Below are positions 8,704 to 15,145 of a DNA stretch of 41,408 bases, one piece after another. Both the position numbers and the translations under genes were made by a program. A model generated the notes under the pieces. It saw only the letters and a program-made list of their open reading frames with translations. It had not been told where the DNA came from and ran no database searches. Source of the stretch: Candidatus Scatomonas pullistercoris (lineage in GTDB: Bacteria > Bacillota > Clostridia > Lachnospirales > Lachnospiraceae); contig DVOO01000028.1 in the NCBI GenBank assembly GCA_018713515.1, positions 1 to 41,408 on the forward strand, read 5' to 3'. Position 1 is the stretch's first letter; each line of letters starts with the position of its first letter.

Positions 8704-8727
8704 ACAAAAATTATCTGCAATTTTTGT
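8704..8727. promoter_or_regulatory. Perfect inverted repeat, candidate operator upstream of udp
   Basis: ACAAAAATT (8704-8712) and AATTTTTGT (8719-8727) form a perfect 9-base inverted repeat with a 6-base spacer. It lies just upstream of the udp -35 box in the divergent udp/gntR control region. Binding by the neighbouring GntR regulator or another factor is inference. Confidence 0.5.
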
Positions 8728-8786
8728 GCATATATTTATTTTGTATGAAAAATAACCGCCTCAGAAAAATAGACACGATTCTTTTT

Positions 8787-8813
8787 TATACAAGCTTTGC
8801 GTTCTATACAAGC
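8787..8813 (+). repeat. Direct repeats TATACAAGC, candidate regulator half-sites
   Basis: TATACAAGC occurs at 8787-8795 and again at 8805-8813, 18 bases apart. A third copy of the core TATACAAG lies in opposite orientation at 8657-8664 over the udp -10 region. TTGTATA/TATACAA half-sites are typical of operators of HutC/TreR-type GntR regulators, as far as I recall. This makes them candidate sites for the product of the adjacent gene. Confidence 0.45.
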
Positions 8814-8836
8814 GCAGAGAGAGCAGACGCCAGCGG

Positions 8837-8865
8837 TTGACATTTTATTCCGGCTCCGTTAAACT
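8837..8865 (+). promoter_or_regulatory. Promoter of the GntR-family regulator gene
   Basis: TTGACA (8837-8842) and TAAACT (8860-8865) are 17 bases apart. A GGAGG ribosome site follows at 8874-8878, before the ATG at 8887, so the leader would be very short. Confidence 0.7.
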
Positions 8866-8886
8866 GGACAGAAGGAGGAAAACCAT

Positions 8887-9627
8887 ATGCAGGGAGAAGA
8901 AAACGGCAGAGAAAAGAATCTGAAGCATGTACGCATTTACAATCAGCTGTATAATCTGATTAGACAGGGTGTTTTCCCGGCTGGAAGCCGGCTGCCGTCG
9001 GAACCGGCGCTGGCCGAACAGCTGAAGGTGAGCCGGATGACCCTGCGGCGGGCTCTGGCACTTCTGCAGGAGGATCATCTGGTAAAAAACGTCCGCGGAA
9101 AGGGAAATTATATCTGCGCTCCCGCAGCCGCCCACACATCCGTTCAGGTTTCAGAGCTGTATCATCCTGTCTACAGCTGCTGTACACAAACCTTTGATGC
9201 AGTTGAGCTGGCCTTCCGGATTGAGCCGCCCAGCAAATCCTTTTCCCAGTCCATCGGGCGGAGCCCCGCTGCTGTGGTCATCTCTGACCGGTGGTATCAC
9301 TCTCTTAAAAATGTATCCGCCTACAGTCTCAGCTTCGTCCCCATCGATACGATTGCAGGATATCAGATCGATCTGAATGATCCGGATCAAATAAAAGAAT
9401 TTCTGGAAAGCTCTGTTTACCAGAAGGCGGCGGCCGGTTCCTGTACTTACTCCTGTACAACAACCGGAAACTTTACTTCCTCGAAATATACGCTTTCATC
9501 CGGTTCCGAATTTATTCTCATACAGGAAACCTTGTTCGATTCCGCCCGGCAGGTTCTTGTGTTCAGCAAACATTACATTCCATCGGAACTTTTTGAGCTG
9601 CATCAGGCCTGCAGCGGACAGGCATAA
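8887..9627 (+). CDS. GntR-family transcription regulator (HutC/UTRA type)
   Basis: The 246-residue protein has an N-terminal winged helix-turn-helix (about 15-78) with the GntR pattern RLPSEPALAEQLKVSRMT followed by GKGNYI. The C-terminal 160 residues look like a UTRA-type effector domain, although the match is weak and cysteine-rich. Such proteins are usually repressors released by a sugar phosphate or a similar metabolite. The gene is divergent from the udp operon, and the 256 bases between them hold both promoters and several repeats. Control of the nucleoside operon is therefore the most likely role (inference). It ends in a long hairpin shared with the convergent pfkB gene. Confidence 0.85.
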   Translation: MQGEENGREKNLKHVRIYNQLYNLIRQGVFPAGSRLPSEPALAEQLKVSRMTLRRALALLQEDHLVKNVRGKGNYICAPAAAHTSVQVSELYHPVYSCCTQTFDAVELAFRIEPPSKSFSQSIGRSPAAVVISDRWYHSLKNVSAYSLSFVPIDTIAGYQIDLNDPDQIKEFLESSVYQKAAAGSCTYSCTTTGNFTSSKYTLSSGSEFILIQETLFDSARQVLVFSKHYIPSELFELHQACSGQA

Positions 9628-9661
9628 AGCGGCAGCCGTCTGCATTGAATCAACAGCGTCG

Positions 9662-9710
9662 AAAAATCCCGGCGGGATTCTGTCTGCTTCCGGAATCCCC
9701 CGGGATTTTT
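9662..9710. terminator. Bidirectional terminator between gntR-type gene and pfkB-type gene
   Basis: AAAAATCCCGG (9662-9672) pairs with CCGGGATTTTT (9700-9710), and the inner arm GGGATTC (9674-9680) pairs with GAATCCC (9693-9699). This gives about 18 base pairs with one bulged base and a 12-base loop. A/T runs at both ends let it stop transcription from either side. Confidence 0.85.
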
Positions 9711-9720
9711 TACGCATTTT

Positions 9721-10779
9721 TTACAGTTTTTTCCATCCGGCCCGGATCTTTTCTTCCAGTTTTTCAAAAGACCGCAGCCCGCTGAGCGCATCGTAGGCCT
9801 CCACACAGCTGGCTCCCGTGGCGGCCGCGAGATGCAGGCTCTCTTCCGGAGACCGCCCCTCCATCTGCGCCTTCAGAAAAGCCGCTATGCTGGTATCGCC
9901 GGCCCCTGTGGCGGACAGAACCCTCTCCGGACGGTAGCTTCTTTCAAAAATTTCTTTTTGGCCGTCCGTGTAATACATCCCCGGCGTTCCGCATTTGATC
10001 AGAAGCTTTCCCGCGCCCATGGAAAGCACCTTTTCCGCCAGAGGCCGGATATCCTCCCGCAGGCTCAGCCCTTCTGTAATATCCCGTCCCCGGGCACGTT
10101 CGGTCCAGCTTCTGTACCGTTCCCGGTCCGCCATAAAGCAAAGCTCCTCCACACTGGGAACGAAATAATCCACATAGGGCAGTACTCTGCGCAGGATCTT
10201 TCCCCAGTCTGCGGCCCCGGCCCCGGAGTCCGGATCCACGGCCGCCATATCCAGCGAAGTTACAAGGCCCTCTTCCTTTACTCTGCGGAAAATCTCCAGA
10301 AGCTCTTCGCCATCCCTCTCATACATATGCTTCATGATGGGAGGATATCCGAAATGAAAGAAATCCGCCTGCCGGACCGCCTCAAAATCAATATCCTCCG
10401 CCCGGAAGCTGTCATTTGCCCCCGGATTGTGCAGAAAAATCCGGTCTGTTCCCGGCGGGGCGATCACCACAGAATAGGAAGTACTGCTGTTTTCCGACAG
10501 AATCATATCCTTTTCCGCCCCGTATTTTTGAAGTCTTCCAAGAATAATCCTTCCGAATTCGTCATTCCCGATCTTTCCCATAAGCCGGACATCCGCTCCC
10601 AGCACCCTCAGAGCCAGTCCGGTATTGGCCACAGCACCTCCGGTGCTGATATTGACGTCCCGCATCTGCACCAGCTTACCGGGAATCAGCACCTCCTGCA
10701 GCGGCTGCGCTTTTTCAGACAGAAAAACAGGAGTAATATCCAGACAGATATGGCCGGCCACAACAATTTTTTCAGCCAT
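9721..10779 (-). CDS. PfkB-family sugar kinase
   Basis: The 352-residue protein is a ribokinase/PfkB-type kinase. It has the N-terminal glycine pair in STGGAVANTGLALRVLGA and the C-terminal signature SATGAGDTSIAAFL with its catalytic aspartate. I chose the ATG at 10779 because GGGAAGGG lies at the right distance before it; a start at 10797 overlaps the aldolase gene more and has a poorer ribosome site. The kinase gene follows the aldolase gene with almost no gap. With an isomerase-like gene once upstream, this suggests an isomerase, kinase and aldolase route for a sugar I cannot name. The substrate is unknown. Confidence 0.88.
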   Translation of the reverse strand: MAEKIVVAGHICLDITPVFLSEKAQPLQEVLIPGKLVQMRDVNISTGGAVANTGLALRVLGADVRLMGKIGNDEFGRIILGRLQKYGAEKDMILSENSSTSYSVVIAPPGTDRIFLHNPGANDSFRAEDIDFEAVRQADFFHFGYPPIMKHMYERDGEELLEIFRRVKEEGLVTSLDMAAVDPDSGAGAADWGKILRRVLPYVDYFVPSVEELCFMADRERYRSWTERARGRDITEGLSLREDIRPLAEKVLSMGAGKLLIKCGTPGMYYTDGQKEIFERSYRPERVLSATGAGDTSIAAFLKAQMEGRSPEESLHLAAATGASCVEAYDALSGLRSFEKLEEKIRAGWKKL

Positions 10780-10780
10780 A

Positions 10781-11614
10781 TTAAGCCCTTCCCTCACTTC
10801 CGAAGACGCGCATTTTTTTCATGGTTTCCTGTTTTACCGCCTCCGTAATCAGATTCTGAATATCCGTCAGCCCGCAGCCCTCCCGGTAATTGTCATGGGC
10901 TGCCTTTGCGGCCGCGCAGTTAATGTCCGTAAAAATATTGATTTTGCTGATCCCGTTGGCCACGCAGTTTTTGAAATCCTCATCGGTCAGGCCGCTTCCT
11001 CCGTGAAGCACCAGCGGCACCGGCACCGTCCGGGAAATTTCCGCCAGACGGCTGATATCCAGCTTCGGCCTGGATTTGTATGCGCCGTGGGCCGTGCCGA
11101 TGGCCACCGCAAGAGCGTCAACGCCTGTTCTCTTTGCAAAATCACGGGCCTGTTCCGGTTCCGTGTAAATACTGTCATCGCCGCTTCCTTCCTCGTTGGC
11201 TCCCACATGGCCCAGCTCCGCCTCCACCGTCGCGCCGAAGGCTTTCGCAATCTTCACCATCTGCGCTACCCGGCTGATGTTGTTTTCATATGTATCCGTG
11301 GAACAGTCATACATGACCGAAGAGAAACCAAGCTTCAGGGCTTCCAGGATTTTCGGCTCCGTAAGTCCATGATCGTAGTGAAGGACTACCGGAACGGATG
11401 CCTTTTGGGCCATGGGAACCAGAAAGTAAGCCAGCTCCTCCAGACTTGCATAGGGGAGCAGAATCTCCGCCGTGCCGATGATGACCGGGGCGCGCAGCTC
11501 TTCCGCAGCCGCCAGCACACCCTTGGCCATTTCCAGATTCACTGTATTAAACAGCCCTACGCCGTATTTTTTCTCCTGTGCATCCCGCAATACTTCCTGC
11601 AGTGTAACTAACAT
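10781..11614 (-). CDS. Class II ketose-bisphosphate aldolase (fructose/tagatose-bisphosphate type)
   Basis: The 277-residue protein has the class II zinc aldolase pattern: D81-H82 in LHYDHG, the EAELGHVG segment near 132-139, zinc ligand H176 in AIGTAHG and H204 in LHGGSGL. Glycine and serine residues of the phosphate site follow H204, and NIFTDIN lies near the C-terminus. The length fits the GatY/KbaY/Fba group. It cleaves a ketose 1,6-bisphosphate, or a related ketose 1-phosphate, into dihydroxyacetone phosphate and an aldehyde. Fructose and tagatose forms cannot be told apart here. It lies between the decayed isomerase and the PfkB kinase. Confidence 0.9.
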   Translation of the reverse strand: MLVTLQEVLRDAQEKKYGVGLFNTVNLEMAKGVLAAAEELRAPVIIGTAEILLPYASLEELAYFLVPMAQKASVPVVLHYDHGLTEPKILEALKLGFSSVMYDCSTDTYENNISRVAQMVKIAKAFGATVEAELGHVGANEEGSGDDSIYTEPEQARDFAKRTGVDALAVAIGTAHGAYKSRPKLDISRLAEISRTVPVPLVLHGGSGLTDEDFKNCVANGISKINIFTDINCAAAKAAHDNYREGCGLTDIQNLITEAVKQETMKKMRVFGSEGRA

Positions 11615-11631
11615 GCTTTTCTCTCCTCTCC

Positions 11632-11989
11632 TTATTCGATGCCCATCAAAAGATTCATGACATACATCTCCAGAGCCTCAAAATCCCGATTCTCCACACA
11701 TTTTCTCTGAAAATCGTAATCAAACCGCTCTACCTTTTCTTCCAGCGCCTTAAAAATCTTCAGGCTGTTTTCCAGATGCTTGTAGCTGTCCTCATCTCTG
11801 GTGGTGCGCATGGCTTTTACATCCAACCCCACATACTCTCCATGGCTGCCGTAGTCGTTTTCCTTCAGGACTTTGCCCTGATTTTTTAAACTTCTCCTCT
11901 TCAGGAATGGTTTTTCTCGTGGCCGGACCGTACGTATCCGCGCCTTCATGTACATTCCAGGGTCCTACTGAAAATTTGAATTTTGTCAT
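11632..11989 (-). pseudogene. Xylose isomerase-like protein, deleted and frameshifted remnant
   Basis: The ATG at 11989 lies nine bases after AGGAGG and begins an N-terminal segment with KFSVGPWNVHEGADTYGP, typical of short xylose isomerase-like TIM-barrel proteins. After about 35 codons the match stops. A different frame then carries the C-terminal end of the same family: GSHGEYVGLDVKAMRTTR, then ENSLKIFKALEEKVE and ALEMYVMNLLMG. Family members have roughly 400 residues, but only about 115 remain, so several hundred codons are missing and the two ends are out of frame. The metal-binding centre is lost. The two open frames seen here (the C-terminal one to 11955 and the N-terminal one from 12034) should not be annotated as separate genes. 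Confidence 0.85.
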
Positions 11990-12251
11990 GCTGCTCATCC
12001 TCCTTTTTCCCTTTTGCAGTCCTGCCGGGCACAATGTCCGGAAATTTCTGCGGCTGTCTTATGCTTACTATATACCTGAAAAGTGTTTTTTTCATGGATT
12101 AATTCGTGCTCCGGCTATGACAAATTAGCTTTTTTCACTTGCCGTCCGGATACTTTTATAATAAGCTGTTAAAAGAAGGAGTTCCGTCCATGCCGCATGC
12201 GCGGATCTGGAGTTCCGGAACCTGGCCCGCAATAAAGAGAGGTAAGACTGT
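11990..12251. other. Divergent control region between isomerase remnant and AraC regulator
   Basis: This 262-base stretch holds no gene. On the plus strand TTCACT (12134-12139) and TATAAT (12157-12162), 17 bases apart, are a candidate araC-type promoter; AGAGGT near 12238-12243 is its ribosome site. On the minus strand AGGAGG (11999-12004) serves the isomerase remnant. I could not find a convincing minus-strand promoter. Confidence 0.5.
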
Positions 12252-13175
12252 ATGAAGGATGAATTTGAGATTATTACACACGGCGCGGCGGATTATAAAA
12301 TGTTTGTTGTAAACCTTCTCTACCGCACGCCTCACGTACACAAGGATTTTGAAATCTGTCTGCTGCTGGAGGGAGCCGTGCGCCTTACTTCCCGGGAAGG
12401 CCGCTGCGAATGCGGCAGCGGCAGTCTCTGGGTGACGAATCCCTATGAAAGTCATGAGCTGACTGCCGGGGAGCCGGCCACAATCCTTTCTCTCCAGATT
12501 TCGCCTGTTTTTTTCAAGTCCGTCTTCCCCCAGATGGAAAACATTGAGTTTTCTTCAAAGCCCGTCCCAGCCTCCGGATCAGCCCTGGGAGAGCTTTTTT
12601 TCAGAACCGCGGCAGCCTATTTCCGGTCGGAAGGACCGGATGCGCTGCTCTGTGTGGGACTGATCTTTCTGCTTTTTCACCGGCTGCTGGCAGAACTTCC
12701 CCACAGCCGTGTCACCGAAAAGGAAAAAATCAGCCAGCAGAAAAAGGCCGACAGGATCCGCGCTCTGACAGAGTATATTGATAGTCATTACCGGGAAAAG
12801 CTGCTTCTGACCGGGCTGGCCGGAAAAATGGGGCTAACCATGAGCTACCTGTCCCATTTCTTCAAAAATTCCTTCGGCGTATCCTTTCAGGACTATCTGA
12901 CAAAAATCCGATGCGAAAAAGCCCGCCAGCTCCTTCTGCTAACGGACTTCTCCCTTCTGGATATCAGTATTTCCTGCGGTTTTTCTGATATTAAATATTT
13001 TTACAAGGGCTTTCGGCGCCAGTTCGGCTGCTCACCCAGACAGTACCGGCTCCATTTTGAAGGCGGAGAACTGTCTCCCCAGCAGAAGTCCCTGCTTTCC
13101 AGCCAGGAAGTTCTGCCGGATTCAGGCGGACGCGCCCTTCTGGAAAAGTATTTTCCGGATCTGTTCCGGGAATAA
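12252..13175 (+). CDS. AraC-family transcription regulator
   Basis: The 307-residue protein has an N-terminal cupin-like sensor, with HVHKDFEICLLLEG near residue 28-41 and NPYESHEL near 76. Two helix-turn-helix motifs follow at about 190-280, including AGKMGLTMSYLSHFFKN and SISCGFSDIKYFYKGFRRQFG with the family ending SPRQYR. Such proteins usually activate sugar genes when a ligand binds the cupin part. It is divergent from the isomerase-remnant, aldolase and kinase genes, so these are its probable targets (inference). Its stop codon (13173-13175) directly adjoins the stop of the convergent tepA-like gene. Confidence 0.9.
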   Translation: MKDEFEIITHGAADYKMFVVNLLYRTPHVHKDFEICLLLEGAVRLTSREGRCECGSGSLWVTNPYESHELTAGEPATILSLQISPVFFKSVFPQMENIEFSSKPVPASGSALGELFFRTAAAYFRSEGPDALLCVGLIFLLFHRLLAELPHSRVTEKEKISQQKKADRIRALTEYIDSHYREKLLLTGLAGKMGLTMSYLSHFFKNSFGVSFQDYLTKIRCEKARQLLLLTDFSLLDISISCGFSDIKYFYKGFRRQFGCSPRQYRLHFEGGELSPQQKSLLSSQEVLPDSGGRALLEKYFPDLFRE

Positions 13176-13829
13176 TCATCTCCTCTGCCCGGCAGCGTCC
13201 TTCATCAGCTCGTGGAGCTTTTCCAGGGCCTTGGAAATGCCTCCCACTTCATCGATCAGGCCCTCCTGCACCGCCTCCGGCCCTTCCAGCATCGTCCCCA
13301 CGTCCTTGACCAGCATACGGGTGTCCAGCATCAGTTCCTCCATTCTCTCAACAGAAATATGAGAATGGCGGGACACAAACTCCGTAATACGGTCCTGGGT
13401 TTTCTCCATGTTCCGGTAGGACTGGGCAACACCGATGAACAGCCCGTTCTGCCGGACTGGATGAATCACCATGGTTGCGCTGGGCACGATAAAAGAATAA
13501 TCCGCAGAGACAGCCAGCGGAACACCGATGGAATGGCCGCCTCCCAGCACCAGGGATACCGTAGGCTTGCTCATGGAAGCGATCATCTCCGCAATGGCCA
13601 GGCCGGCTTCCACATCACCGCCCACCGTATTCAAAAGAATCAGGATTCCCCGGATTCCCTCATCATCCTCTGCCCGCGCCAGATTCGGAAGAATATGCTC
13701 GTACCGGGTGGCCTTGGAGCGTTCCGACAGGGCCTCATGCCCCTCCACCTCCCCGATAATGGACAGCAGATAAATGCTGCTGCCGGAGGCTACAATATTT
13801 TCATTTTCCTTCTGTTCTTCCTTCTGCAT
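13176..13829 (-). CDS. tepA: TepA-like ClpP-family serine protease
   Basis: The 217-residue protein belongs to the ClpP/crotonase group. It has LLNTVGGDVEAGLAIAEMI, the nucleophile S100 in GGGHSIGVPLA and H123 in MVIHPVR. These match TepA, the 'translocation-enhancing' protein of Firmicutes, rather than ClpP, which has GQAASMA. I chose the ATG at 13829, seven bases after AAGGAG, over the GTG at 13835. An inverted repeat (GTACACA 13830-13836, TGTGTAC 13855-13861) flanks that ribosome site, so it would sit in a hairpin loop. Exact substrates are unknown; a role in protein export or spore-related processing has been proposed for relatives. Confidence 0.87.
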   Translation of the reverse strand: MQKEEQKENENIVASGSSIYLLSIIGEVEGHEALSERSKATRYEHILPNLARAEDDEGIRGILILLNTVGGDVEAGLAIAEMIASMSKPTVSLVLGGGHSIGVPLAVSADYSFIVPSATMVIHPVRQNGLFIGVAQSYRNMEKTQDRITEFVSRHSHISVERMEELMLDTRMLVKDVGTMLEGPEAVQEGLIDEVGGISKALEKLHELMKDAAGQRR

Positions 13830-13886
13830 GTACACACTCCTTTTTCTGTCAGTATGTGTACCTGCATCCGATTCTATACCGCCGGA

Positions 13887-14615
13887 TTATTCCTCCAGAT
13901 TGGTGTAGACGTACTGCACATCATCGTTGTCTTCCAGCAGATCCAGAGTTCTCTGGAGATTTTTCAGGGCCGTCTCATCCGTAACGGATACGTAATTCTG
14001 CGGGATCATGGTGATATCTGCTTCCGCCATGGGAATCCCCTCTTTCTCCAGGGCCTCCCGGACCGCCGAGAAATCATCCGGATCCGTGATCACTTCATAG
14101 CAGTCCTCCTCCTCGGAGAAATCCTCTGCCCCGGCATCCAGGGCCATCATCATCAGATCGTCCGCCTCCATGGAACACTCCTCCTTGGAGATGATAATCT
14201 GTCCCTTTTTATCAAACATGAAGGAAACGCAGCCTGGCGTGCCAATGCTTCCCTGGCCCTTCGTAAAGGCACTCCGGACATCCGCCGCCGTCCGGTTCTT
14301 GTTGTCCGTCAGCGTCTCCACGATAATGGCGATGCCGCTGGGGCCGTAGCCCTCATATGTAATACGCTCATAATTGTCCGCATTGGAATCGCCCGCCGCC
14401 TTTTTGATGCCGCGCTCGATGGTGTCGTTGGGCATATTGTTGGCCTTCGCCTTGGCGATGACATCGCGCAGTTTGCTGTTATTGGACGGATCCGGACCGC
14501 CCTCTTTAACGGCGATGACAATCTCGCGGCCGATAATAGTAAAAATTTTGCCTTTTTTGGCATCGTTCTTTTCTTTCTTATGCTTAATATTAGCGAATTT
14601 TGAATGTCCAGACAT
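13887..14615 (-). CDS. yebC: YebC/TACO1-family protein
   Basis: The 242-residue protein is a standard YebC-family member, starting [19 protein letters not shown] and carrying the YEGYGPSG and FMFDKKG segments. Members have been described as transcription regulators. YebC and TACO1 proteins are more recently linked to ribosomes translating proline-rich stretches; which applies here is unknown. The gene has its own promoter (14653-14681) and a GAGGAG ribosome site. TepA follows after 57 bases. Confidence 0.95.
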   Translation of the reverse strand: MSGHSKFANIKHKKEKNDAKKGKIFTIIGREIVIAVKEGGPDPSNNSKLRDVIAKAKANNMPNDTIERGIKKAAGDSNADNYERITYEGYGPSGIAIIVETLTDNKNRTAADVRSAFTKGQGSIGTPGCVSFMFDKKGQIIISKEECSMEADDLMMMALDAGAEDFSEEEDCYEVITDPDDFSAVREALEKEGIPMAEADITMIPQNYVSVTDETALKNLQRTLDLLEDNDDVQYVYTNLEE

Positions 14616-14652
14616 CTTATTTTCTCCTCATTTCTCGTAATGTACCTGTTAA

Positions 14653-14681
14653 AATATAGCACTGTTTCTGCCGTTCGTCAA
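14653..14681 (-). promoter_or_regulatory. Promoter of yebC
   Basis: On the minus strand TTGACG (14676-14681) and TATATT (14653-14658) are 17 bases apart, about 40 bases upstream of the yebC start. Confidence 0.75.
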
Positions 14682-14703
14682 GAATTCAGGAGGGATGCAG
14701 CCT

Positions 14704-15051
14704 TTATGTAGGAAGTTCCAGGCTCACCTTCAGGGCGGCATCCACCTGAGCCAGAAGATCCGGCCGCAGATGACAGATCTTATCCTTCAGTCTCCGCTTA
14801 TCTATGGTACGGATCTGCTCCAGCAGGATGACAGAATCCCGTACAATACTGTAGGAGGACGCATCTATCTCAATATGGGTGGGAAGCTTCGCCTTGTTCA
14901 TCTTGGACGTAATCGCCGCGCAGATGACCGTGGGGCTGTGCTTGTTGCCCACATCATTCTGGATGATCAGAACGGGACGGATCCCTCCCTGTTCGCTTCC
15001 CACCACCGGCCTCAAATCTGCGTAAAAAACATCTCCTCTTTTTATGATCAA
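14704..15051 (-). CDS. mazF: MazF/NdoA (PemK-like) mRNA-cleaving endoribonuclease
   Basis: The 115-residue protein aligns over its whole length with the Bacillus NdoA/MazF toxin, from [13 protein letters not shown] to [14 protein letters not shown]. The catalytic residues R25 (GGIRPVL) and T48 (AAITSK) are present. The start is a TTG at 15051, as I recall for Bacillus ndoA, with GGAG upstream. MazF enzymes cut single-stranded mRNA at short sequences. A ribbon-helix-helix antitoxin (MazE/NdoAI) normally lies just upstream. Here that place is taken by the NAD(P)HX repair gene and a 26-codon frame without antitoxin features. It may be controlled from elsewhere or act as a housekeeping RNase. Confidence 0.9.
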   Translation of the reverse strand: MIIKRGDVFYADLRPVVGSEQGGIRPVLIIQNDVGNKHSPTVICAAITSKMNKAKLPTHIEIDASSYSIVRDSVILLEQIRTIDKRRLKDKICHLRPDLLAQVDAALKVSLELPT

Positions 15052-15053
15052 GA

Positions 15054-15134
15054 TCAGTCACACTCCGATTCTATATTTTTCGTCCTCTGTTCCGGACTAA
15101 TTTCAGTATTCCCTAATTTATCGGAGGTATTCAT
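15054..15134 (-). CDS. Possible 26-residue peptide upstream of mazF
   Basis: An ATG at 15134 opens a 26-codon frame ending in TGA at 15054-15056, two bases before the TTG of mazF. It is rich in N, E, S, T and K. No strong ribosome site precedes it (AAAGAAAAACGAA). The position would suit a coupling peptide or a decayed antitoxin end, but I see no similarity to MazE, and chance is quite possible. Confidence 0.25.
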   Translation of the reverse strand: MNTSDKLGNTEISPEQRTKNIESECD

Positions 15135-15145
15135 TTCGTTTTTCT

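Noticed and set aside
8631-8720. N-terminal extension of the uridine phosphorylase
   Set aside because: The extension covers the promoter -10/-35 region and the ribosome site, so it cannot be translated from that transcript.
11632-11955. Separate 107-residue protein downstream of the AraC gap
   Set aside because: Its first 30 residues match nothing, while the rest is the C-terminal end of the isomerase family; treated as part of the pseudogene.
13212-14603. 463-codon plus-strand frame opposite tepA and yebC
   Set aside because: It runs across two genes and their gap on the other strand; no start signal and no family motif.
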